Positions 8,218 to 15,548 of a stretch of 64,000 nt of DNA are shown piece after piece. The notes beneath the pieces are model-generated. The model had not been told where the DNA came from, searched no databases, and saw only the letters and a program-made list of their open reading frames with translations. Numbering within the stretch: the first letter of the stretch is position 1; each line of letters begins with the position of its first letter. The translations under genes and the position numbers were made by a program. This DNA is from Enterenecus faecium (GTDB lineage Bacteria > Bacillota > Clostridia > Oscillospirales > Oscillospiraceae): positions 1 through 64,000 of the forward strand of contig DVFO01000048.1 of the NCBI GenBank assembly GCA_018713215.1, written 5' to 3'.

Positions 8218-9028
8218 AGCGCATCTTCTCCTGTAGTTGTTCCTCGGTCAAGTTAAAAATCCCGTCAATGAGATCGGTGCGGAAGGTGGCGTTGCCCGTA
8301 CCCTTCTTCAGCCGCTGTTCCTCCGCCAGTTCTCCGGCCACGCCCATGGCGGCCATGGCGGACACGGTGGCGGCAAAGGTGTCCTGAGGCAGAGCGCCGC
8401 AGAAGGCCCCGATGAGGGAGGTGAGCATGCAGCCGCTGCCTGTGATACGGGCCATGGTGGCGCAGCCGTTGCGCAGCACCACCGTCTCATTCCCATCAGA
8501 GACAATGTCCAGCACTCCGGAGATGGCAATCACGGTGTGGAGCTGTGCGGCCAGAGTAGCGGCCATCTCCACGGCCTCCCCCAAATTCTCCTCTGTGATG
8601 GCGTCCATGGCGCTCACATCCACACCGCTGCCCACGGCGTGCTGGCCGGCCAAAAAGCGAATCTCCGAGGCGTTGCCTCGAATGGCGGCAAACTGCACCT
8701 GGTCCAGCAGGCGCTTGGACTCATCCCGGCGCAGCTGGGTACCTCCGGCGGCCACTGGGTCCAGCACCACGGGCTTGCCCAGCTCGTTGGCCTTGCGCCC
8801 GGCCAAAATCATGGAGTCCACAAAGTCCATGGCCCCCATGTTGCACACCAGGGCGTGGGCTCCGCATACGGCCTCCTCCACTTCCCGGATATCCTGGGCC
8901 ATGGAGGGGGAAGCGCCAGAGGCCAAAATGATGTTGGCGCAGTCGTTGACGGTGACAAAGTTGGTGATGCACTGGACCAGGGGAGCAATCTTGTGCACCT
9001 GATTCGGCGGTTGTGTGAAGCGATTCAT
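8198..9028 (-). CDS. thiM: Hydroxyethylthiazole kinase
   Basis: This 276-residue salvage enzyme phosphorylates hydroxyethylthiazole. ThiM landmarks are LVQCITNFVTVNDCANI, LASGASPSMAQD, KPVVLDPVAAG, IRGNASEI and the C-terminal RITGSGCMLTSLIGAF catalytic region. The start follows a GGAAGG-type site. It is the first gene of the operon, about 30 bases after the riboswitch-controlled terminator. Having thiM and thiD but no thiC, thiG or thiH in this operon points to thiazole and pyrimidine salvage here. Confidence 0.96.
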   Translation of the reverse strand: MNRFTQPPNQVHKIAPLVQCITNFVTVNDCANIILASGASPSMAQDIREVEEAVCGAHALVCNMGAMDFVDSMILAGRKANELGKPVVLDPVAAGGTQLRRDESKRLLDQVQFAAIRGNASEIRFLAGQHAVGSGVDVSAMDAITEENLGEAVEMAATLAAQLHTVIAISGVLDIVSDGNETVVLRNGCATMARITGSGCMLTSLIGAFCGALPQDTFAATVSAMAAMGVAGELAEEQRLKKGTGNATFRTDLIDGIFNLTEEQLQEKMRYEVYKR

Positions 9029-9049
9029 GGGTTCTACTTCCTTCCAAAG

Positions 9050-9082
9050 AAAAATGGGAGACGACCTGGCAGGCTGTCTCCC
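9050..9082 (-). terminator. TPP-riboswitch expression-platform terminator
   Basis: On the minus strand, GGGAGAC (9082-9076) pairs with GTCTCCC (9062-9056) and is followed by ATTTTTC. It lies between the riboswitch and thiM and should form when TPP is bound. Confidence 0.9.
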
Positions 9083-9099
9083 AACGAATCTCTCACAAG

Positions 9100-9180
9100 C
9101 TTCCTACGTCGGCATTACCCGCATCAGGTTCACGGGTCGATGGTCACACCATCCTCTCAGCCTGTGTACAAGCTCCCCAA
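9100..9180 (-). promoter_or_regulatory. TPP riboswitch (Thi box)
   Basis: Read on the minus strand, the segment has GGGGAGC at the 5' end (9178-9172), then GGCTGAGAGG, GAACCTGATGCGGGTAATGCC and CGTAGGAAGC. This is the conserved core of the THI element (CUGAGA, ACCUGAU, GGGUAAUGCC.GCGUAGG). With the terminator that follows it, the layout predicts transcription arrest at high thiamine diphosphate. Confidence 0.97.
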
Positions 9181-9185
9181 AGGGT

Positions 9186-9214
9186 ATTATAGGGCTTCTC
9201 TAGTCCAAAGGCAA
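9186..9214 (-). promoter_or_regulatory. Promoter of the thiamine operon
   Basis: On the minus strand, TTGCCT (9214-9209) and TATAAT (9191-9186) are separated by 17 bases. The expected transcription start falls at the 5' edge of the TPP riboswitch. Confidence 0.8.
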
Positions 9215-9322
9215 GGGGAGAAGAGAAAATACTGTAAATTTTTCTTGTGAAATACCTGGGCAAGAAGAGACAATACTGGTGAAAACGGAGTAATTACTTG
9301 TAACGGCGTGGTTTTGATTGAC

Positions 9323-9339
9323 AACTAATACTATTAGTT
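9323..9339. promoter_or_regulatory. Perfect 17-bp palindrome, probable TetR-type operator
   Basis: AACTAATA-C-TATTAGTT is a perfect inverted repeat. It sits just upstream of the ribosome site of the TetR-like remnant and overlaps TTGACA at 9318-9323. It is probably the old operator of that regulator. Confidence 0.7.
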
Positions 9340-9354
9340 TTTGGAGGAATGAAT

Positions 9355-9687
9355 ATGAGTGCAAAGGGATTGACCAGAGAGGTCATTGTGTCCGAGGCGG
9401 TGGCCTGCATGGAACACACCGGACAACCCACCGTGTCCCTCCACGAGTTGGCCCGCAGGCTGGGGGTAAAGACCCCGTCACTGTATAACCACATACAAAA
9501 TACCCGACAGCTCCAGCGAGAGGAATCCCCTATCCAGCGCCTCCACGAGCTGTACACCGGCACCCAGTGGGGCCAGGCAGATAACTATGACCTGTGCTTG
9601 GACAGCGGAAGACTGGGCATTGAGTCCTGTGTGGATATGATTGCAGCCTTGTATCTGCAGCGATGCAGCAACGCTACAGCGACATAA
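9355..9687 (+). pseudogene. TetR HTH remnant joined to the tail of a cytidylate-kinase-like protein
   Basis: The frame is open and has a GGAGG site 7 bases before ATG 9355, so a product of about 110 residues may still be made. Residues 1-50 look like a TetR DNA-binding domain (VIVSEAVACMEHTG, ELARRLGVKTPSLYNHIQN). After that the sequence stops resembling TetR. From about residue 65 the segment LYTGTQWGQADNYDLCLDSG with LGIESCVDMI matches the C-terminal end of cytidylate-kinase-like proteins common in Clostridia. The simplest reading is a deletion that fused two neighbouring genes in frame. The ligand domain of the regulator and the P-loop of the kinase are both missing. Confidence 0.65.
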
Positions 9688-9696
9688 TTTGGCATC

Positions 9697-9736
9697 AAAA
9701 AATCCCCATCGCACCCAAGTGCGATGGGGATTTTTG
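9697..9736. terminator. Bidirectional terminator between the remnant and mglC
   Basis: A 17-base-pair stem (9698-9714 with 9719-9735) is flanked by A and T runs, so it can work for both converging genes. Confidence 0.93.
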
Positions 9737-9754
9737 TGTAGTAGGAGGGAAGAA

Positions 9755-11410
9755 TTACTTCTTCTGCACGTACTTCAAGCAGTCCAGAGTGACGGCCACC
9801 AGGATGATGATGCCGGAGAACACGAACTGCAGGTTGGCGTCGATGCCCAGAACGGTCAGGGCGTAGGTCAGAGCGGTGAAGATGAACACGCCCACCACAA
9901 CGCCGGAGATCTTACCGATACCACCGGTGAAGGACACACCGCCCACCACGCAGGCGGCGATGGCGTCCATCTCCCAGCCTTGGCCGTAGGAGGCGGAACC
10001 GGAGCCGAACATACGGATGCACTCCAGCCAGGAGCCAAAGCCATAGAGGATACCGGCCAGGATGAAGGCGCCCACGGTGACAGCAAACACGGAGATACCG
10101 GACACGGAAGCGGCCTCAGGGTTGCCGCCCACGGCGTACAGGTTCTTACCAAAGGTGGTCTTGTTCCAGATGAACCACACGATGACCACAGCGGCCACAG
10201 CCCACAGGATGATGGTGGGGAACTGACCGATCTTGGGGATGATCATGTTGGGAATGGTGGACTCAATGGCGCCGAAGGACACGCCCTTGGTGCCGTAGGT
10301 CACCAGACCGAAGATGACCAGCATGTTGGCCATAGTGGCGATGAAGGGGTGCATCTTGAACTTGGCGGTGAAGAAGCCAGCGATGGTGGTGAAGATGGTG
10401 CACAGCACGATGCAGACCACCAGAGCCAGAATCACACGACCCACGACGGGGATGCCAGTAAGGTCAAAGGTATGACCAAACACAGAGCCGGTATTGATGC
10501 CCTTGTGCATGATGATGGTGGAAGCAGTCATGCCCATACCAACCATACGGCCGATGGACAGGTCGGTACCGGCCAGCATGATCAGGCCAGCCACGCCCAG
10601 AGCCAGGAACATACGGGGAGAGGCCTGCTGGAGGATGTTCAACACGTTGTTCATGGTGAGCAACTGCATACCCTTGACGGCGGGGGTGATGAAGCACAGA
10701 GCGATGAAGATGACCAGGATGGCCAGATACAGACCGTTCTTCAGCAGGAAGTTCCGGGTGTTGAAGGTGTAGCGGTAGTTCTCCACCTTCTGGGCCAGAG
10801 TCTCGCCCACGGTGAACTTGGACATGCGCAGCAGGTCGATGAGGTGGAACTTGTGCTCATAGGCGGCATGGCGGCGATCCTTGACCTCCTGGAGGTCCTT
10901 GGACAGCTGCATCTTGGCGTCAAAGAGGCGGTTTTTGTGGACGTACTTCTCGTCCTTGATCTCGTGGGCGTCGCTGAGCTTGGACAGGGCCTTCTGGTGC
11001 TCCTGGTTCAGCTCAGCCACGGTGGCACGATACTTCTCCTGGGCGAAGGACTTCTCCTCCTTGCAGCTGGCGGCCACGTACTGGAAGTAGTCCTGGTTGA
11101 AGTGGGCCTTCAGGTAGGTCTCAGCGTCGGCGATCAACTTGGACACCTCAGCCTTGTTCTTGGCCTCCACAGCCTTGGCCTTCTCCAGCTCCTTGCGCCA
11201 ACCCTCAGCGATGGATTCCTTTTCCTGCTGGGTGTAAATGCGGTCCCGCTTCAGGCTGTCCAGGTTGCTCTGAATTTCCAGCACCTTGTCAGTGCCGTCT
11301 GCCCGGAGGGCGTCGATTTTTGCTTGAATGCTGCCGACATACTCGTCGATGGACTGGCGGAGCTTGTCCTCCTGCTCAGCCGTCAAAATATTTGTTTTCA
11401 CAGGTGCCAT
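9755..11410 (-). CDS. mglC: Galactose/sugar ABC transporter permease with long N-terminal coiled coil
   Basis: The product has 551 residues against about 330-350 for ordinary MglC. The C-terminal 330 residues are a normal BPD_transp_2 permease, with about ten membrane segments from residue 226 and the family stretches GLIMLAGTDLSIGRMVG, AGFFTAKFKMHPFIATM and AVGGNPEAASVSGI. The first 220 residues are soluble, highly charged (Lys/Glu/Gln) and predicted to form coiled coil, with no signal peptide. ATG 11410 is chosen after GGGAGAAG. It lies 15 bases after mglA and is the last gene of the mglBAC transport operon. The cytoplasmic extension is unusual and its role is unknown. Confidence 0.92.
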   Translation of the reverse strand: MAPVKTNILTAEQEDKLRQSIDEYVGSIQAKIDALRADGTDKVLEIQSNLDSLKRDRIYTQQEKESIAEGWRKELEKAKAVEAKNKAEVSKLIADAETYLKAHFNQDYFQYVAASCKEEKSFAQEKYRATVAELNQEHQKALSKLSDAHEIKDEKYVHKNRLFDAKMQLSKDLQEVKDRRHAAYEHKFHLIDLLRMSKFTVGETLAQKVENYRYTFNTRNFLLKNGLYLAILVIFIALCFITPAVKGMQLLTMNNVLNILQQASPRMFLALGVAGLIMLAGTDLSIGRMVGMGMTASTIIMHKGINTGSVFGHTFDLTGIPVVGRVILALVVCIVLCTIFTTIAGFFTAKFKMHPFIATMANMLVIFGLVTYGTKGVSFGAIESTIPNMIIPKIGQFPTIILWAVAAVVIVWFIWNKTTFGKNLYAVGGNPEAASVSGISVFAVTVGAFILAGILYGFGSWLECIRMFGSGSASYGQGWEMDAIAACVVGGVSFTGGIGKISGVVVGVFIFTALTYALTVLGIDANLQFVFSGIIILVAVTLDCLKYVQKK

Positions 11411-11425
11411 ATACAACTTCTCCCA

Positions 11426-12931
11426 TTAAAGGTATTTTGCGCTCAATCTCAAGAGCTCTTCCTGGTCGGTCTCCTTGGTGTTGACGATGCCGGACAGGCG
11501 ACCGTTGGACATTACGCCGATGCGGTTGGTGATACCCAAAATCTCCGGCATCTCGGAGGAGACCACGATGACGGTCTTGCCCTGCTTGGCCATGTTGATG
11601 ATCAGTTCATAGATCTCGTACTTGGCGCCCACGTCAATGCCGCGGGTGGGCTCGTCCATCATGAAGATCTGGGGCTCACGCTCCAGCCAGCGGCCGAAGA
11701 TGACCTTCTGCTGGTTACCACCGGACAGGCTGGAAATCATATCCTCAGGGCCCATACACTTGGTGTGCATGATGCGGATCTCCTTGTTGGTGGCCTTCAC
11801 CATCTTGGGATCGGACAGAGCCAAACCGCTCTTGTACTGATTCAAGTTGGCGATGGTGGTGTTGAAGGTCAAATCCGACTTGAGGAACAGACCGTTGGCC
11901 TTACGCTCCTCAGTGATGAGGGCGAAGCCGTGGTCGATGGCCTCTTTGGGGTTGTTGAAGTTCATCATTTTGTTGCGGAAGTACACGCGGCCAGAGGCGC
12001 GGGTACGCATGCCGAAGATGGTCTCCATCAACTCGGTACGGCCAGCGCCCACCAGACCGTACAGGCCGAAGATCTCGCCCTCCTTCACATCGAAGGTAAT
12101 GTCGGTGAGGTGGGGGGCAAACTTGGTGGACAGGTGCTGCACCGACAAAATGGTGTCGCCGGGAGTGTTGTCCACGGGGGGGAAGCGGCTTTCCAGGGAA
12201 CGGCCCACCATGGCGCTGATGAGTTCGCCCATGTTGGTCTCCTTGGAGGGCTTGGTCATGACCAGGTTGCCGTCTCGCAGCACCGAAATCTCATCACAGA
12301 TTTCAAAAATCTCGTCCATCTTGTGGGAGATGTAAATCAGGGAGATACCCTGATCCCGGAGCATCCGCATCATCTCAAAGAGCTTGTCCACCTCTTTGAC
12401 GGTGAGGGAGGAGGTGGGCTCGTCCAGCACGATGACCTTGGCGTTGTAGGAGATGGCCTTGGCAATCTCACACATCTGCCGCTGAGACACCGACATGTTG
12501 CGCATGGGCTGATTCAGATTCACAGTCATGCCCAATTTGCGGAACAGCTCGGAGGCCTTTTTCTTCATGACACCCTCATCCACGACGCCAGCCTTGGTGG
12601 GGTATCGGCCCAGGAACAGGTTGTCCATGACGTTGCGCTCCAGGCACTGGTTCAGCTCCTGGTGCACCATGGCAATTCCGTTTTCCAGGGCGTCCTTGGG
12701 GCCGGAGAAGTTGATCTCCTTGCCGTCAAAGTAAATTCTGCCCTCGTCTTTTTGGTATGTACCGAACAGACACTTCATCATGGTGGACTTACCGGCGCCG
12801 TTTTCGCCCATCAGGCCCATGACGGAGCCGCGCTTCAGATCCAGATTGATGTGATCCAGAACCCGGTTACGGCCGAAGGATTTGCACATACCGCGAATCG
12901 ACAGGACAATATCGTTCTTTGCTTCTGCCAT
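11426..12931 (-). CDS. mglA: Galactose/sugar ABC transporter, double ATP-binding subunit
   Basis: This 501-residue protein has two tandem ABC domains, as in MglA/RbsA. The first shows Walker A GENGAGKST, signature region MSVSQRQMCEIAKA and Walker B VIVLDEPTSSLT. The second has the shortened, degenerate Walker A region (GLVGAGRTELMETIFG) and SLSGGNQQKVIFGRWL with FMMDEPTRGIDVGAKYEIY, the usual arrangement in the family. It energises sugar uptake with MglC and MglB. The ribosome site is CAGGAGTAACGAG. The 193-base gap to mglB is filled by large inverted repeats. Confidence 0.96.
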   Translation of the reverse strand: MAEAKNDIVLSIRGMCKSFGRNRVLDHINLDLKRGSVMGLMGENGAGKSTMMKCLFGTYQKDEGRIYFDGKEINFSGPKDALENGIAMVHQELNQCLERNVMDNLFLGRYPTKAGVVDEGVMKKKASELFRKLGMTVNLNQPMRNMSVSQRQMCEIAKAISYNAKVIVLDEPTSSLTVKEVDKLFEMMRMLRDQGISLIYISHKMDEIFEICDEISVLRDGNLVMTKPSKETNMGELISAMVGRSLESRFPPVDNTPGDTILSVQHLSTKFAPHLTDITFDVKEGEIFGLYGLVGAGRTELMETIFGMRTRASGRVYFRNKMMNFNNPKEAIDHGFALITEERKANGLFLKSDLTFNTTIANLNQYKSGLALSDPKMVKATNKEIRIMHTKCMGPEDMISSLSGGNQQKVIFGRWLEREPQIFMMDEPTRGIDVGAKYEIYELIINMAKQGKTVIVVSSEMPEILGITNRIGVMSNGRLSGIVNTKETDQEELLRLSAKYL

Positions 12932-12963
12932 TCTCGTTACTCCTGTTTACAGATTGACAGGTT

Positions 12964-13071
12964 CGCAACGTACGTTGCGGACGCTGTCGGTGATTACTGG
13001 TGAGAGTGTTGGGGAGAAGGTACCCGCCGGACAGGAGGAGCCTCCTAAACCGGAGAATTCCTTCTCCCCAA
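12964..13071 (-). repeat. Structured mglB-mglA intergenic region
   Basis: Two inverted repeats lie between mglB and mglA. The first is a perfect 16-base palindrome, CGCAACGTACGTTGCG, at 12964-12979. The second is a larger hairpin whose 12-base outer arms are 13009-13020 and 13060-13071, with an AGGAGG/CCTCCT inner stem. They may act as a partial terminator or an mRNA stabiliser that keeps mglB transcript above mglAC, a common need in binding-protein transporters; this role is inferred. Confidence 0.7.
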
Positions 13072-13124
13072 TAAAGGTTTACAACGTATTCAGATACGGA
13101 TCGCGACCCGCATCCAACGCCAAA

Positions 13125-14387
13125 TTACTGGAGCAAGCCGGTGTAAGAGGTGGCGTTGTCGGTCTTGATGACGTTGATGGCGAAGGCGTCGTAGGCGCTG
13201 GGGTTGCCCAGACGGTTGGTGATACTGGCCTCAGACTGGCCGTCACCGTCCACATACTCGACCTCCAGGTTCAGCAGGTCGTCATACTTCTGCAGCAGGG
13301 GCTTGTAGGTAGAGCCCAGGAAGTTATCAGCGGAGTTGTAGGTGTTCAGCCAAACCTTCTTCACGGGGCTGGTCTCCTTGTCCAACTGGTTGGAAACAGG
13401 AGCCCAAGTCACGGTGGAGTTGGTGAAATCTTTGTAGTTCTCCTCGGTGACGGCCACGTTCAGGGCGTAGAAGGAGCGCTCCTCAGCATTGTACACATAC
13501 TCCTGATCGGACAGCACGTTGCCAGCCTCATCAGCGGTGCTGATACCGGTCTGAACGTCCACACCATCCAGAGCGTTACGGATCACGCGGAGGGTCAGGT
13601 AGGCCTGCACATCGGCGTGCTGGCTGATGGTGCCGCCGTAACCTTCAGCGATGGCAGCAACGGCGTCGGAGTTGGCGTCATAGCCGAAGGTGGGAACGCC
13701 AGCCTCGTTGGACCAAGCGTTGAACATGGCCATGCCCATGCCGTCGTTGTTGGAGGCCACGATGTCGATCTGGTCGCCGAAGGAGGAGACCCAAGTGCCG
13801 ATGGTGTTACCAGCGGTGGGAGCGTCCCAAGTGGCGCCAGCGGCGTTCTTCATCTCCTGGGAGGCCAGCTCACGGATGATGTAGGTCTTGCCGTTGACTT
13901 CCAGCTTGCCGTCCTGAACCTGGGTGGCCTTGCCTTCCACGTTGGTACCAACGGCCTCGGAGATGACATTGCCGGAATCGTCCTTCACAGCGGTGCCCAG
14001 AGCGGAGCGGACGCCGCGGGTACGAGCGATGGAGTCGTTGTGACCCTTGTCGCCGATGGCCAGCACGTAGCCGATGATGCCGTCGCCGTTCTTGTCGATC
14101 TCATCGATGTGAGCCTTGATGTAGTCCAGAATCATCTGGCCCTGGAGCTCAGCGCCCTGGTTGGCATCGAAGCCCACGTAGTAGGTGTCCTCGTTGAAGT
14201 TCAGAGCGTCCATATCCAGTGCACCGGTTTCGGAGTTGGAGGGCTGACGGTTGAACCACACCAGAGGCTTCTGGTTGTTGGCAACAGTGGTGCTGTCGCC
14301 ACCTTCACTAGTGCCACCGTTACCGCAGGCAGCCAGACTAAAGGCCATAGCAGCGGCCAGAGACAAAGCAAGCACTTTCTTCTTCAT
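13125..14387 (-). CDS. mglB: Galactose/sugar-binding lipoprotein
   Basis: The 420-residue product is the extracellular binding protein of the MglABC transporter. It begins with a lipoprotein signal, MKKKVLALSLAAAMAFSLAACG, with Cys at the lipobox LAAC. The body is a Peripla_BP_4-type sugar-binding fold. DKNGDGIIGYVLAIGDKGHN matches the EF-hand-like calcium loop of MglB proteins. ATG 14387 is preferred over an in-frame ATG at 14405 because AAGGAGAA lies directly upstream. At about 420 residues it is longer than the roughly 330 of E. coli MglB. It is preceded by its own promoter. Confidence 0.94.
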   Translation of the reverse strand: MKKKVLALSLAAAMAFSLAACGNGGTSEGGDSTTVANNQKPLVWFNRQPSNSETGALDMDALNFNEDTYYVGFDANQGAELQGQMILDYIKAHIDEIDKNGDGIIGYVLAIGDKGHNDSIARTRGVRSALGTAVKDDSGNVISEAVGTNVEGKATQVQDGKLEVNGKTYIIRELASQEMKNAAGATWDAPTAGNTIGTWVSSFGDQIDIVASNNDGMGMAMFNAWSNEAGVPTFGYDANSDAVAAIAEGYGGTISQHADVQAYLTLRVIRNALDGVDVQTGISTADEAGNVLSDQEYVYNAEERSFYALNVAVTEENYKDFTNSTVTWAPVSNQLDKETSPVKKVWLNTYNSADNFLGSTYKPLLQKYDDLLNLEVEYVDGDGQSEASITNRLGNPSAYDAFAINVIKTDNATSYTGLLQ

Positions 14388-14452
14388 AACGATTCTCCTT
14401 TTCATATTCAGGTGATTGACGGAGCATACGCGAGCTCCATCTCTTGTCCTCT

Positions 14453-14481
14453 ATGTTACCGAAATTGCCTGGCGAAAACAA
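14453..14481 (-). promoter_or_regulatory. Promoter before mglB
   Basis: On the minus strand, TTGTTT (14481-14476) and TAACAT (14458-14453) are 17 bases apart. The gap 14388-14561 also holds a small hairpin (GGTGA/TCACC) upstream of this promoter. Confidence 0.6.
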
Positions 14482-14561
14482 GGTGAAAAATCACCGAAAG
14501 AAGGGCAAAAAATTATTCCAACTGAACAACATGCGAAAAAAACAAATGCGCAAATTGTGCA

Positions 14562-15548
14562 TTATGACGGGTCTTTCCGCTGTTCAAAGGCGAAAAGCGC
14601 CTTTTGGCTGTCGATGGAGAATAAATTATTCCGATCGACAATCTGCGTGGAGGTGTCCACAGTGGGGGCCACTTGTTTACCCTGTCCCGTGAGAAGCTTG
14701 TACGCGCTCTCCACGCCCAGGTATCCCATGGCGTAGGGGTTTTGCACGATGAGGGCATCGACCGTACCATTTTGCAGGCCGTCCACGGTACTGACGTTGG
14801 AGTCAAAGCCCACCAAAAAGATGTCATCGGCGGCATCCCGATTCTCGATGGCCTTGGCAGCGCCCACGCTGGTGGGCTCGTTGAAGGCCAGAAGGACGTT
14901 GATCTCCGGGTGTTGGGTGAGAAGGGCGGTGGTATCGGTCTGGGCGATGTGGGACTCTGCCAGGGTGTTGATGACACTGACCACTTGGGCCCGACCGCTG
15001 CGGGTGAACGTCTCCACAGCGCCTCGCTCCCGCTCCTGGCCGTTGGCAGAGCTGATATCATAGTTGATAATGCCCACGTGCAGTTCTCCCTCCACCCGGG
15101 CGAGAGCGGCTTGAGCCGCCATCTGCCCGGCGGCATAGTTGTCCGTGCCAATGTAGGTGCTCACAGCCTGAGAGTCCACGTTGCTGTCAATGGCTACGAT
15201 TTTGACCCCTTTTTGGGCGGCGGCATCAATGGCGTCTGCGTTGTTGTCATAGTGGATGGCGGAGAAGACCAGGGCCTCGGTGCCTGCCTGAACGGCTTCC
15301 TCCACCATCTGATTCTGGGTTTCGTAGTCCTCCTCGGCGTCAGGGCCTACGATGTTGAGGTCCAGGTTGTACTCGGTGGCTGCCGCCTCAGCTCCCGCAA
15401 AGACCGACAGCCAAAACTCCGTCTGGGTGGATTTGGCGATGAGGGTGACGGTGTGGGGGGCAGAGATGCTGGAGGTCGAAGTACAGCTGCACAGCAGCAG
15501 GGACAAGGACGCTGTGAGTGCAGCCAGAATGCGTTTATTTCCCTTCAT
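14562..15548 (-). CDS. Sugar-binding lipoprotein linked to the two-component system
   Basis: The 328-residue product starts with a lipoprotein signal ending LLLCSC and continues as a type I periplasmic binding fold (LacI/RbsB-like), with an ABC-type substrate-binding opening (VTLIAKSTQTEFWLSVFAGA). The ATG at 15548 overlaps the kinase stop by 14 bases, so it is translated with the kinase. Such binding proteins next to YesM-type kinases, for example the XylFII-LytS arrangement, present sugar to the sensor. It may serve the kinase rather than the transporter, since mglB is a separate gene just downstream. Confidence 0.88.
   Translation of the reverse strand: MKGNKRILAALTASLSLLLCSCTSTSSISAPHTVTLIAKSTQTEFWLSVFAGAEAAATEYNLDLNIVGPDAEEDYETQNQMVEEAVQAGTEALVFSAIHYDNNADAIDAAAQKGVKIVAIDSNVDSQAVSTYIGTDNYAAGQMAAQAALARVEGELHVGIINYDISSANGQERERGAVETFTRSGRAQVVSVINTLAESHIAQTDTTALLTQHPEINVLLAFNEPTSVGAAKAIENRDAADDIFLVGFDSNVSTVDGLQNGTVDALIVQNPYAMGYLGVESAYKLLTGQGKQVAPTVDTSTQIVDRNNLFSIDSQKALFAFEQRKDPS

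Noticed and set aside
9641..13003. Very long open frame (1120 codons) on the plus strand, antisense to mglC and mglA
   Set aside because: It is rich in His, Gly and Gln repeats with no domain, mirrors two well-supported genes and is an effect of GC-rich codon use.
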